A DNA stretch of 64,000 nt from Bacillus sp. SD088. Lineage in GTDB: Bacteria; Bacillota; Bacilli; Bacillales; Bacillaceae_C. Below, in pieces: positions 55,067-63,599 of the stretch. The stretch covers positions 124,001-188,000 of the forward strand of contig NZ_JADIJK010000002.1 of NCBI RefSeq assembly GCF_017355205.1, written 5' to 3'. Every line of letters begins with the position of its first letter. The stretch's first letter is position 1. Below the pieces are notes generated by a model. That model had not been told where the DNA came from, searched no databases, and worked only from the letters and a program-made list of their open reading frames with translations. The translations under genes were made by a program, and so were the position numbers.

Positions 55067-57481
55067 TTATTGTATAGATTTAATTGTCAATTCTTTAAAA
55101 TAAACGTCTGAGTATCCTGATCTTATTCCTACTTTTCCGTTCATAAAAGCCATTGGATCTTTATAGGAAATAATTGGCTCTTTTTCATCATCTAAATAAA
55201 TGTTCATTTCATTACCCTTGACCGAAACACGTAAATGATATTCTTTTCCTCCATCCAGTGAAACAGTTGACGATTCTAGTAAGGTAGAGTTATAGTTTAA
55301 CTTTTGTAAAGTTACTTCTCTTGCATTGAAAGCAATATAATAACCCATCAACGAATCATCTACTTGATGTTTAAACTCGGATTCATTGGTGACTCTTAAT
55401 AACAATCCTGCTTCATCCATCAATTCATCATTGATTTCAAATGTCAAATCTGCTTCAATATCTGTCCACTTCTCATCACCTAAGTACATCTTCATATCTT
55501 CATTAGAATTAGAAACAGCTCCTATCTCAGGTAGTTCCCAGCGTCCATGGATATCCTCTGTTTCCACTTGCTCCAATCCATCTTCAATATCAAATTTTTC
55601 ATCAGAGACAAGATTAAATTCTAAATGGTCAATTTCCACTTCTCCACTTTTTAGCAAAAGTTTTAATACATGAAAACCCTCATCTATATTCATTCTGCCG
55701 AGTCGCACTTTAAGCAAACTAGTATTAACATCCATATCTTCCCTTTTCACCTTAAATGTCTGTTGCTTTTCGTCATCTATCGATACTCCGAATGAAAGAT
55801 TTTTTTGGATGGAGTTTGGATTTATAACTGCACTTACCTCATACAATCCCGTTTCACTTGCATTTACTTTATACTTAAGCCAGTCACCTTTATTTTTTAA
55901 AGCCACAGAATACGAACCAACATCCTCACGTGTTTGAACAGGCACATTCTCTCGGTAATGATTTTCTTTTGATGGTTCCTTAATCGAATATCCTCTATTT
56001 TCCCCCTCCAAGTAATGAACGGCTTCAATCGTACCAGGTAATGGCTTATACAATTCCACATCACTTGAATGATCAACTTGGTCAGAGAATGCGGTATATC
56101 CTAAAGACATGCTCGCATGTTCCATTTGATAACCTATTTCCCCTGCACCAAAATCAGACGCTTCCACTTCTATTTTTTTCATTCCATCCAAAAATACGAT
56201 TGTTTTATCTTTTCTATTTTCTACTCTAATAACATGCAGATAGCTAAAGTCAAATTCTTGAGGAAATGTGGCCTCATCTAAAACTTTGCTCTTCCCATCC
56301 ACTACTTGTAAAAGCTCTATTTTTTTTCCTTCCAAATCAATCGATACCGCACCATAATTTCGATCATCCTGATAAGAAAATTGGATTGCCAGCTGCGCAT
56401 CCTTTTCGATAATCGCTGCTGCAAAATTAAACTCCGCAGTAAAATGATCCTTTGTCTTAGCCTCACTTAACCAATTGTTCTTAACAAGTTCACTTTCTTC
56501 CCATCTCTGTTCAAAATCAGCTGATTCCGGTACAGGAGTCGGGTAGTGGGTTGGACCAAGCACATCCAACTTTTTCCCATTAAAGACCATCCGATCGATA
56601 TTCATTTTGCGTACAGGAGGGCCCTCAGCCGAACGGCCAATGAGATTATGGTATATAGCATAATAAGAATCTAAATTCGGACCAAGCACAATGGAATTAT
56701 GACCAAGTCCATTAAACTCATCTTCAGTACTGATTAAGATCGGATTGTGTTCTGGGACTTCATATCCTTCTAATGGACCTTGTTCAGAAACCGCATAATT
56801 AATTCTGTACCCTTTACTGAAAACGTGATTTCCTGTATACGTCATATAATAGAGATCATTATTCTTAATAATCATTGACCCCTCTGTCCAATGATCGAGA
56901 AAGACATTTGTTTCCACACCCTCCTCAAATGTATACGGATCTATCATTCTATGGCCAACTATTCCTGTATTTCCTGCATGAGTAAAATACCACGAGCCAT
57001 CATCATCAATAAAAACAGATCCATCGATAGACATTCCAAGGTTCTCCGTTTCAATCTTAAAAGGACCAGTCGGAGCCTTACTACTTAACACATAATGTCC
57101 ATTTCCGGCTGGCGACGTATACATATAAAAGGTTCCATTCCAATAAACAACTTCAGGTGCATAAGCAGAAGTTGTCCGCTCATCCTCTGTCACTAACCCT
57201 TCGTATGCCCAATTAATTAAATCTGTGGAACTCCATGCTTTAATTCCTACTCTGGCATCCTTTGTACTCACATATAAATAATAGATCCCGTTATAACGGA
57301 AAACATAAGGATCACCATTACCATAATCCGGCCATTCGTCAGCCAACTCAAAAGGATTAGCGTAAGTCTGCATCTTATCCATATTTACATCCACCTCTAC
57401 TTCCTCTATTTGCGTACAAGCTGTTAACCCCCATAGCATCAGACTTAAATAAAGGAGCGTAAAATATTGTTTTCGGTTCAT
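55067..57481 (-). CDS. Surface lipoprotein GH43 enzyme with CBM6-like and LamG-like domains
   Basis: 804 residues; GGAGG about 12 nt before the ATG. Lipobox LTAC with Cys 22 predicts attachment to the membrane outer face. GH43 propeller about 40-320 with Asp 57 (NGDPYVF), Asp 153 (MSIDGSVF) and Glu 200 (HWTEGSM). A GH43 C-terminal concanavalin-like domain follows to about 480, then one CBM6-like module (PLPGTIEAVHYLEG) and a LamG/DUF1080-like domain to the end. The catalytic part is closely related to that of the 1369-residue enzyme. It would trim polymer at the cell surface and release oligosaccharides to the binding proteins. Confidence 0.88.
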   Translation of the reverse strand: MNRKQYFTLLYLSLMLWGLTACTQIEEVEVDVNMDKMQTYANPFELADEWPDYGNGDPYVFRYNGIYYLYVSTKDARVGIKAWSSTDLINWAYEGLVTEDERTTSAYAPEVVYWNGTFYMYTSPAGNGHYVLSSKAPTGPFKIETENLGMSIDGSVFIDDDGSWYFTHAGNTGIVGHRMIDPYTFEEGVETNVFLDHWTEGSMIIKNNDLYYMTYTGNHVFSKGYRINYAVSEQGPLEGYEVPEHNPILISTEDEFNGLGHNSIVLGPNLDSYYAIYHNLIGRSAEGPPVRKMNIDRMVFNGKKLDVLGPTHYPTPVPESADFEQRWEESELVKNNWLSEAKTKDHFTAEFNFAAAIIEKDAQLAIQFSYQDDRNYGAVSIDLEGKKIELLQVVDGKSKVLDEATFPQEFDFSYLHVIRVENRKDKTIVFLDGMKKIEVEASDFGAGEIGYQMEHASMSLGYTAFSDQVDHSSDVELYKPLPGTIEAVHYLEGENRGYSIKEPSKENHYRENVPVQTREDVGSYSVALKNKGDWLKYKVNASETGLYEVSAVINPNSIQKNLSFGVSIDDEKQQTFKVKREDMDVNTSLLKVRLGRMNIDEGFHVLKLLLKSGEVEIDHLEFNLVSDEKFDIEDGLEQVETEDIHGRWELPEIGAVSNSNEDMKMYLGDEKWTDIEADLTFEINDELMDEAGLLLRVTNESEFKHQVDDSLMGYYIAFNAREVTLQKLNYNSTLLESSTVSLDGGKEYHLRVSVKGNEMNIYLDDEKEPIISYKDPMAFMNGKVGIRSGYSDVYFKELTIKSIQ

Positions 57482-57525
57482 GCGAATTTGTAACCTCCAG
57501 AAACGTTCAACTTACTTTAAGTGCG

Positions 57526-57740
57526 TGTTCAAAAAGAAGGATAAAATGACCAAGTTGGATAAAAGTGCTGAGTCCTGTCTCCGATATTAGCATCCTGAAC
57601 GTCAAAAGTGCGCGGAGGCTGCAGGGCGCATGTCACAAAACACGTAGCGATTGTTGTCAACAGGGCGTTGGTCAGAACAGCGTTGCTCCAGGACGGTGCG
57701 AACTTAGCTGTTCATCCACTTGATCCTTACTTTTTGAACA
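57526..57740 (-). repeat. Inverted-repeat-bounded modular element
   Basis: Ends TGTTCAAAAAG (57526-57536) and CTTTTTGAACA (57730-57740). The minus strand carries AACAGC-TAAGTTCGC, a mini-hairpin at 57685-57699 and GCTGTT, i.e. the same AACAGC/GCTGTT module as at 26.5 and 42.9 kb. It fills the gap between the GH43 lipoprotein gene and a permease gene. Confidence 0.65.
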
Positions 57741-57750
57741 TCCTCTTTAA

Positions 57751-58587
57751 CTATCCTTTTATACCACTGATCGCCAATGATTGGACAAAATGCTTTTGTG
57801 CTGCCAAAAAGATGATCACACATGGAATCATGGATATGATGGACGCGGCCAATATCAATGGGTAATTTGAAGAGCCCATATACTGTGCCTGCATCGATGC
57901 GATTACGACCTGTAAGGTTTGTTTCTCTGGAGAATGTAAATAAATTAACGGACCGAGAAAGTCATTCCAAATCCCCATAAAACCTAACGCTGCTTGGGCC
58001 GCAATAGCCGGTTTGGCGACAGGTAAAACAATGGTAAAAAAGGTACGGATAAAACCGCTACCATCTATTTTGGATGCATCAATTAATTCATCAGGCAAAG
58101 CACTCTGTAAGAATTGTCTTAAAAAGAACACGATCACAATATTGCCAAATAGACCTGGTAAAATTAAAGGTAACAAAGTATCTACCCAATCCAATTTAGA
58201 AAACATAATAAATTGTGGAATCATCACGACTGCAAAGGGAATCATCATCGTACCTAATAGCGCTAAAAAAATCGTTTCTTTAAAAGGAAAAGCAATTTTA
58301 GCAAAAGCATAAGCAGCCATCGTCGAGGTAAAAATGCCAATCACCAATACAAAAACGACAACGATCAGTGTATTGGTAAATCCACTGAACAGCGGGACTT
58401 CCTTCCAGACATCGATATAATGTTGAAACGTTGCTGGATCGGGAATCCATTGCGGTGGCATTTGAAATATATTTTTTTGATCTTTTAATGAGGTAGAGAT
58501 TGACCAAGCAAAAGGTACGAGCATTGCCACTGATCCAACTAACAGTATAGCAAAGGCCCAAATATTAATAATTTTTTCACTTCTCAT
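57751..58587 (-). CDS. Carbohydrate ABC transporter permease, CUT1 (MalG-like)
   Basis: 278 residues; GGAGGGTGAAGGT before the ATG. Six membrane spans. The EAA loop starts with Asp rather than Glu (LIDASKIDGSGFIRTFFTIVLPVAKP), a tolerated variant. The C-terminus AISGIKG is typical. It lies 12 bp after the partner permease. No linked ATPase. Confidence 0.92.
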   Translation of the reverse strand: MRSEKIINIWAFAILLVGSVAMLVPFAWSISTSLKDQKNIFQMPPQWIPDPATFQHYIDVWKEVPLFSGFTNTLIVVVFVLVIGIFTSTMAAYAFAKIAFPFKETIFLALLGTMMIPFAVVMIPQFIMFSKLDWVDTLLPLILPGLFGNIVIVFFLRQFLQSALPDELIDASKIDGSGFIRTFFTIVLPVAKPAIAAQAALGFMGIWNDFLGPLIYLHSPEKQTLQVVIASMQAQYMGSSNYPLILAASIISMIPCVIIFLAAQKHFVQSLAISGIKG

Positions 58588-58599
58588 ACCTTCACCCTC

Positions 58600-59541
58600 C
58601 TATCCTTCATAAACCCAGTGTTTAGATAATTTGAATTGGATTAACGTTACAATAAAAACAATCACACCTAGTATCCATGCAATCGAACTTGCATATCCCA
58701 TATTGTAATATTTAAAACCATGTTCAAAAATATAGAATACAATCGTTGCCGCACTATATTCAGGGCCTCCGTCATTAGCGAGAACATAAATTTGACTGAA
58801 AGACTGAAACGCCCCGATTACACCCATAACAAGAACAAAGAAATGAATAGGTGATAACAAAGGAAAAGTAATCTTTACAAACTTTTGGTAAATATTCGCC
58901 CCATCCACTTCCGCTGCTTCATAATAAGAACTTGGAATAGATTGAAGTCCTGCTAGATAAAGAATCATATTACTTCCCAATCCTGTCCAAACGCCAATAA
59001 TGATGAGCGCTGGTTTTACCCAAGATGCACTTCCTAGCCAGTTAGGACCTTGTATTCCGAACCATTCCCAAAGCATATTATTTAAAAGTCCAAAATCATA
59101 ATTAAGAATCCACTGCCAAACAAGTGAAACAGCAATAATCGGAGTGATGACCGGAATATAATAGATCGCTCTAAAAACGCTAATCCCTCTGATCTTTCTG
59201 TTCATCATAACGGCCAATATTAATGAGAGGATCATCCCAATTGGGATTCCAATCATAAGGAAGATGGTATTATAAATAGATTTAAAGACCTTTTCGTCTC
59301 CGAGAAGCTCTTTATAATTACCTACTCCTGCAAACGTAGGTTTATTAATTAGATCCCATTCAGTAAAGCTTAAACCAATTGACCAAATGGTAGGAATCAG
59401 TCCAAATAATAGAAAACCAATTACCGGGGCTGCAACAAATAAGTAAGCCCACATGATCTCTTTCTTTTTATATCCGGGAATTTTAGAACGGTTTTGTTTG
59501 GAAGGGACCTTTTTCTTGGTCTCCATAAGCAACTCACTCAA
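58600..59541 (-). CDS. Carbohydrate ABC transporter permease, CUT1 (MalF/UgpA-like)
   Basis: 313 residues from a TTG at 59541 with AGGAGGG 7 nt upstream. Six membrane spans; EAA loop YEAAEVDGANIYQKFVKITFPLLSP; LANDGGPEYSAATIVFYIF near the end. Partner of 57751-58587. A 294-bp gap with a cre-like box separates it from the binding-protein gene. Confidence 0.92.
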   Translation of the reverse strand: MSELLMETKKKVPSKQNRSKIPGYKKKEIMWAYLFVAAPVIGFLLFGLIPTIWSIGLSFTEWDLINKPTFAGVGNYKELLGDEKVFKSIYNTIFLMIGIPIGMILSLILAVMMNRKIRGISVFRAIYYIPVITPIIAVSLVWQWILNYDFGLLNNMLWEWFGIQGPNWLGSASWVKPALIIIGVWTGLGSNMILYLAGLQSIPSSYYEAAEVDGANIYQKFVKITFPLLSPIHFFVLVMGVIGAFQSFSQIYVLANDGGPEYSAATIVFYIFEHGFKYYNMGYASSIAWILGVIVFIVTLIQFKLSKHWVYEG

Positions 59542-59797
59542 AATTCTCCCTCCTTTTGTTTAGGCTCTTTTCTCAACGTTAATGTAATCATTTTAATAAC
59601 GAGACCATCCAACTGAGAAAAGAGCTGCTAACTTTGTAAAAACCGCTAAACTTCATTAATTATGTGTAAAAACCAACTTTTGAGCTTTTACAAAAAGGAT
59701 GAAAGGGCTGGGAAAAAGGTATAATCCGAACCATCAGCTCGTTGGTACGAATAACTCGATCCGGAAATTTAATTTGCTTAAATAGCAAACCGCCCAT

Positions 59798-59812
59798 TTG
59801 CAAACGCATTCT
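59798..59812. promoter_or_regulatory. Candidate cre box between binding-protein and permease genes
   Basis: TTGCAAACGCATTCT matches all defined positions of WTGNAANCGNWNNCW. It lies downstream of the binding-protein gene and 257 bp upstream of the permease start, so it could act as a roadblock or control an internal promoter. Confidence 0.4.
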
Positions 59813-59835
59813 TTATACCCAGCCACTTTATTGGA

Positions 59836-61173
59836 TCACTTCAAGTTTCCCTTTTTGTACAGTTCCTCCATTTTAGGTTTAGCTTGTTTAACCCAATCCT
59901 CGACAGACATTTCTCCGTTCCAGACCTTTGCTGCTTCCTGATTAAAATAATCGAGCCACTGAACATCTGGTGATCTCCAACCGTTGTTTGGTTTACCGTA
60001 ATCCTCAATAATATTAATAAACTCTTGACGGTTTTCCGGAGCCTGTTCCATATTTAAAAATTCGTCTTCCGCTAGACTCTTTAGGTTTGGTACTTGTTGT
60101 CCTAACTCCATAAATTGTCTTTGTCCGTCTTCATCCAATGATAAGTAGGAAGCAAGAGCAAACGCCTCATCAGGATGTTCTGTTTTTTTGGAAATAACAA
60201 ATCCCATAGAGCCAAGCCAAGTTGCCGTTTCCCCCGTATTAGGACTAGCTGGCCAAGGTGCTAAATCCCAGCCAAATGGCAATTCCCAAAAACTTGGTTG
60301 GTCCCAGGGGCCCATTGCAAACATTGCCACTCCTCCAGATACAAACCTCGTGTAAGAATTTTGCGCTTCTTCCGCCTCTTGGGATGGTGATACTTTATGC
60401 TTTTGGCTTAAATCTGCAACAAATTGCATCGCTTCGATAAATTCAGGTGTATCAATTTTTGCCTCACCCGTATCATAGTCTATAAAATCCGCTCCATTAC
60501 CCCAAACAGCATTTTCTAAAGGAAAACCCGCGATCCCAAATTGATCCGTTTTCCCATCACCTTTTGTATCTTTTGTTAATTTTAACGCAGCATCTAACAT
60601 GTCATTCCATGTCCATTCTCCAACCTCTTTAGATGGATACTCTACCCCAGCTTCATCAAACAAGTCTTTGTTGTATACCATTGCCCATGGTCCCATATCT
60701 TTTGGCAAGCCATATAAATCTCCCTCGCCTACTGTTGAACCATTATATCGATACCTGTCTAATGCCTGATCCCAAACATTGTCCGGATTAAAAATGTCCG
60801 TTTGATCAAGATATGTTTGTAAATTTAATAGTTGATCAGCGCCAGCGAATCGGGCGAACTCAGGTCCAGCAGCATAATACACATCAGGTTGTTTACCAGA
60901 TGCAATTAATGTAGAGAGTTTTTGCGAATATTCTGCAGGTGGAACACTCGTATACTTTACCTTCACATTTGGATATTTCTCTTCGAAAGATTTAATCACA
61001 GATTGGAAAATTTTCTTCTCATCCGGATTTCCGTGTCCCATAAATGATAATTCAATTGTTTCTCCCTTTTTCTCTGATTCTCCTTCTGAATTACTCGAGT
61101 TACTATTGCATCCCGCGACAAAGAGAAACGCACTCAGAACAAGTACAAATAACCCATTTCTAACCCTTTTCAT
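59836..61173 (-). CDS. Extracellular solute-binding lipoprotein, family 1 (CUT1)
   Basis: 445 residues from the ATG at 61173 (AGGGGG about 7 nt upstream); the open frame to 61233 crosses operator sequence. Lipobox FVAGC, Ser/Asn-rich linker, then a MalE-type receptor (IELSFMGHGNPDEKKIFQSV, GVAMFAMGPWDQPSFWELP). Two inverted repeats, AAATGTAA-N4-TTACATTT and TATACTA-N4-TAGTATA, lie directly upstream, and TAGTATATACTA is also found before the GntR gene. Predicted to be repressed by that regulator and induced by its sugar. Confidence 0.92.
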   Translation of the reverse strand: MKRVRNGLFVLVLSAFLFVAGCNSNSSNSEGESEKKGETIELSFMGHGNPDEKKIFQSVIKSFEEKYPNVKVKYTSVPPAEYSQKLSTLIASGKQPDVYYAAGPEFARFAGADQLLNLQTYLDQTDIFNPDNVWDQALDRYRYNGSTVGEGDLYGLPKDMGPWAMVYNKDLFDEAGVEYPSKEVGEWTWNDMLDAALKLTKDTKGDGKTDQFGIAGFPLENAVWGNGADFIDYDTGEAKIDTPEFIEAMQFVADLSQKHKVSPSQEAEEAQNSYTRFVSGGVAMFAMGPWDQPSFWELPFGWDLAPWPASPNTGETATWLGSMGFVISKKTEHPDEAFALASYLSLDEDGQRQFMELGQQVPNLKSLAEDEFLNMEQAPENRQEFINIIEDYGKPNNGWRSPDVQWLDYFNQEAAKVWNGEMSVEDWVKQAKPKMEELYKKGNLK

Positions 61174-61187
61174 ATTTGACCCCCTAG

Positions 61188-61207
61188 AAATGTAATCACT
61201 TACATTT
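61188..61207. promoter_or_regulatory. Inverted repeat just upstream of the binding-protein ribosome site
   Basis: AAATGTAA, TCAC, TTACATTT: 8-bp arms and a 4-bp spacer. It may be an operator or a leader hairpin. Confidence 0.4.
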
Positions 61208-61237
61208 ACTATATTATTAGGTTGCCAGGACAAAATA

Positions 61238-61255
61238 TATACTACATTTAGTATA
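61238..61255. promoter_or_regulatory. Candidate GntR-family operator
   Basis: TATACTA, CATT, TAGTATA: 7-bp inverted arms. The half-site also forms the palindrome at 62450-62461 in front of the regulator gene. Confidence 0.55.
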
Positions 61256-61336
61256 AAATAGATTAACTATATTATTTTGAGTATAAAAAAATACCTAATA
61301 GAGGTTTAACTTATTAGGTAAAAAGCGATGAAATGA

Positions 61337-62398
61337 TCAAAATAGCTCATTGATAAACTTAACCGGGACAAAGACTCTTCTTGGCCGATAATCCCCCGTA
61401 AGTTGCTCTTGTAATAGTTCTATTGTTTGTTTGCTGCATTCTTCAATATCCTGTTGAATATAAGAAACACCCTCTATTCCTGAATAGTCAAAGGATATGA
61501 TCTCAATCTCCCTGGAAAATTCCTTCTTTATCCTTTCCACGGCTATATTTGTATAGCGTGCCAATTCGGCATTCATAATAAAAAGCGCAGTAATATCTGG
61601 ATTGCTCATCAAAAACCTCTTAATTAATAATGGGGTTTCTTCGATGGAAATTTTATTAAAATTCAATAATAACCATAAATTTTTATTTACAACCAAATCA
61701 TTTTTTAAGAAGGCTTGTTCGAAACCAATTGATCGCTCAATTGTAACGGTATTTGTAATTAGTGGTGAAATCAAGCCAATATTTTGATGGCCTTTGCGAA
61801 TTAAATAAGAAATCACTTCAACTGTCCCTTTTTCATTTTCGGAAGAAACACTGTAGGTCCTAATATTTTCTAAATACCGATCAATTAACACGAAAGGAAA
61901 TTTATCCAATGAAAGCCTAAGGATCGACTCATTATATACTTCTTTTTCAGTTGGAAAAATGATGAGTCCTTTAACTCCCAATTCTTTAAACGTCTTAATT
62001 GCATTACTTTCCTCAAACTGTGATTCTCTTGTAATTTTAACCATTAAATTATACTTATACTTCGATGCATACAACTCAATATAGTTAACTAATTCTTGTT
62101 CGATCTTTGTTTTCATGCTAGGCAATATAAGCCCCACTATCCCATTGGAGTAATCCTCCGGACTCATTACAGATGGGTTTGACTCTTTTAGAAAGTCGCT
62201 TTCTGCTACAAATGTACCCTTCCCCCGAATTCTCTCTACAATTCCTTCCTCTGCAAGCCCATTAAGTGCATTTTTTGTTGTAATTTGACTCACATGGAAC
62301 TTTTCCATTAACTCCTTTTCAGAAAAAACCAAATCCCCTAATCGCAATTCCCCAGATTGAATCTGTTCTTTAATATATTCTTTTATCTGTTGATACAA
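61337..62398 (-). CDS. GntR-family regulator with LacI-type sugar-binding domain (AraR-like architecture)
   Basis: 353 residues. N-terminal GntR winged helix (about 1-68: YQQIKEYIKEQIQSGELRLG, then VSQITTKNALNGLAEEG and IRGKGTFV). Residues about 80-350 are a LacI/periplasmic-binding-like effector domain. The first in-frame start is a TTG at 62398 with no ribosome site, so the start is uncertain; homologues usually begin within a few residues of this point. Family knowledge: AraR-type repressors release DNA on binding a sugar. Operator-like palindromes before this gene and before the transporter support autoregulation and transporter control. Confidence 0.88.
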   Translation of the reverse strand: MYQQIKEYIKEQIQSGELRLGDLVFSEKELMEKFHVSQITTKNALNGLAEEGIVERIRGKGTFVAESDFLKESNPSVMSPEDYSNGIVGLILPSMKTKIEQELVNYIELYASKYKYNLMVKITRESQFEESNAIKTFKELGVKGLIIFPTEKEVYNESILRLSLDKFPFVLIDRYLENIRTYSVSSENEKGTVEVISYLIRKGHQNIGLISPLITNTVTIERSIGFEQAFLKNDLVVNKNLWLLLNFNKISIEETPLLIKRFLMSNPDITALFIMNAELARYTNIAVERIKKEFSREIEIISFDYSGIEGVSYIQQDIEECSKQTIELLQEQLTGDYRPRRVFVPVKFINELF

Positions 62399-62449
62399 AG
62401 GTATATTTTTTATAAGTCATCACCCAAACCTATTGTTATACTAACTATA

Positions 62450-62461
62450 TAGTATATACTA
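62450..62461. promoter_or_regulatory. Candidate operator of the GntR-type regulator gene
   Basis: TAGTATATACTA is a perfect 12-bp palindrome, overlapped by ACTATATAGT at 62444-62453. It shares the TATACTA half-site with 61238-61255. Confidence 0.5.
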
Positions 62462-62513
62462 ACTCTATTTTTGTCTATTCTTTAGTGAATTAAGTTAATT
62501 TTTTAGAAGAGGA

Positions 62514-62557
62514 GCTTCATTTAGTAGGGGGGGTTACTGCCAGTTAATTCGAGATGA
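62514..62557 (+). repeat. Relic of the palindrome-containing element
   Basis: CTTCATTTAGTAGGGGG followed by GGTTACTGCCAGTTAATTCGA joins the left and right end texts of the 10141-10353 element with the middle deleted. Confidence 0.5.
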
Positions 62558-62581
62558 ACAATCATCTCTGCTTCCGTAGGC

Positions 62582-62632
62582 CCAATAGAAAAAGGCCACT
62601 TCCTGTAAGGAAAAGCGGCCTTTTTCTATTGG
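62582..62632. terminator. Bidirectional terminator between the coat gene and the GntR gene region
   Basis: A 16-bp perfect inverted repeat, CCAATAGAAAAAGGCC (62582-62597) and GGCCTTTTTCTATTGG (62617-62632). It has A/T tracts on both sides of the GC core, as in bidirectional terminators. It lies 25 bp after the CotF-family stop. Confidence 0.85.
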
Positions 62633-62656
62633 CACTTCATTCTATAGTCTTTAAAA

Positions 62657-63298
62657 TTAGTGAGTTGGATTATTTCCAGGCATTTGCGGTTGGACTTGTG
62701 CTGGAGCATATCCATTCTGGATTTTTTGCATATCTTGTTGCGACAGCTGCGGTACCTGATAGTAACCGTGCTTATTTTGATAAAGAGATATTTCATAGGC
62801 CATTTCAATACAGTTCGGTATAGAATCAGCAAGTACACGACGAACGACTGGGTTTGTCGTTTCCATTGCGGCAGCTGTTTTAACAGGAGCACCTGATTTA
62901 ACAGCGTTTAACATGCTAAGTGCTATCATTTCATCATTAAGTTCTGTGGCAGATTGCATTGGTTTTTGTGGTTGACTTGTTGGCTGCATTCCATAAGTAA
63001 AATTATTTCCCTGATTCATCTTGTAACTTTGCGTAGGTTTAGCGGGATCTTGCCCTGTTTGAAAACATTCTAAAGTGATGTTATACTCATCTGCCATAAA
63101 TTGCTTTTGGCGCTCTAAAATATCGCGAAGCTCTTGATCTTGTACATGTTCACTTAGCATCGTATACGTGTTCATTGTGTTAATTACACCAGACAACACC
63201 TCGTGTACATCGAACATCTCGTGACCACCATGGTTCATTTGTGGTGAAACGGCTCCTGTTTCAACGTTTTGATTATTTTGTGACTGTTGGAATTCCAT
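62657..63298 (-). CDS. Spore coat protein, CotF family
   Basis: 213 residues from the ATG at 63298, with GGAGG 7 nt upstream; the longer frame to 63343 is discarded. It is rich in Gln, Asn and Met, with the CotF-type helical core: MFDVHEVLSGVINTMNTYTML, YNITLECFQTGQDP, then MIALSMLNAVKSGAPV and a YEISLYQNKHGYYQVPQL tail. Family knowledge: CotF-like proteins are small coat components made in the mother cell late in sporulation. It supports a spore-forming host. It is monocistronic and unrelated to its sugar-utilisation neighbours. Confidence 0.85.
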   Translation of the reverse strand: MEFQQSQNNQNVETGAVSPQMNHGGHEMFDVHEVLSGVINTMNTYTMLSEHVQDQELRDILERQKQFMADEYNITLECFQTGQDPAKPTQSYKMNQGNNFTYGMQPTSQPQKPMQSATELNDEMIALSMLNAVKSGAPVKTAAAMETTNPVVRRVLADSIPNCIEMAYEISLYQNKHGYYQVPQLSQQDMQKIQNGYAPAQVQPQMPGNNPTH

Positions 63299-63424
63299 TC
63301 TAATACCTCCTAAATTTGGTTTACTTGAAATAGTATGAGCCATTTGTTACAAACTATCCGTTCAATTTACATTTAAATCCGGAGAATAATCATTATTTTC
63401 TATTGGAGATTTTCCTAAATAAAT

Positions 63425-63465
63425 AAACAGGCCAACTTCTCCATAAGAGAGGCTGACCCGATTGG
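63425..63465 (-). terminator. Hairpin downstream of the partial sulfatase gene
   Basis: On the minus strand GGTCAGCCTCTC and GAGAAGTTGGCC form an imperfect stem followed by TGTTTATTT. It closely resembles the terminator at 20830-20866. It lies about 140 bp after the sulfatase stop. Confidence 0.5.
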
Positions 63466-63599
63466 TTTATAATTTCCTTTTTTTCTTACATGACACTAAA
63501 AGCTACTAAAGGATCTACAATAGTTAGTATAGTTAAATGAACATGCCCATCATCATGTATGCACATGTTCATTTATATCCTAGATTCAGTACAATACAG

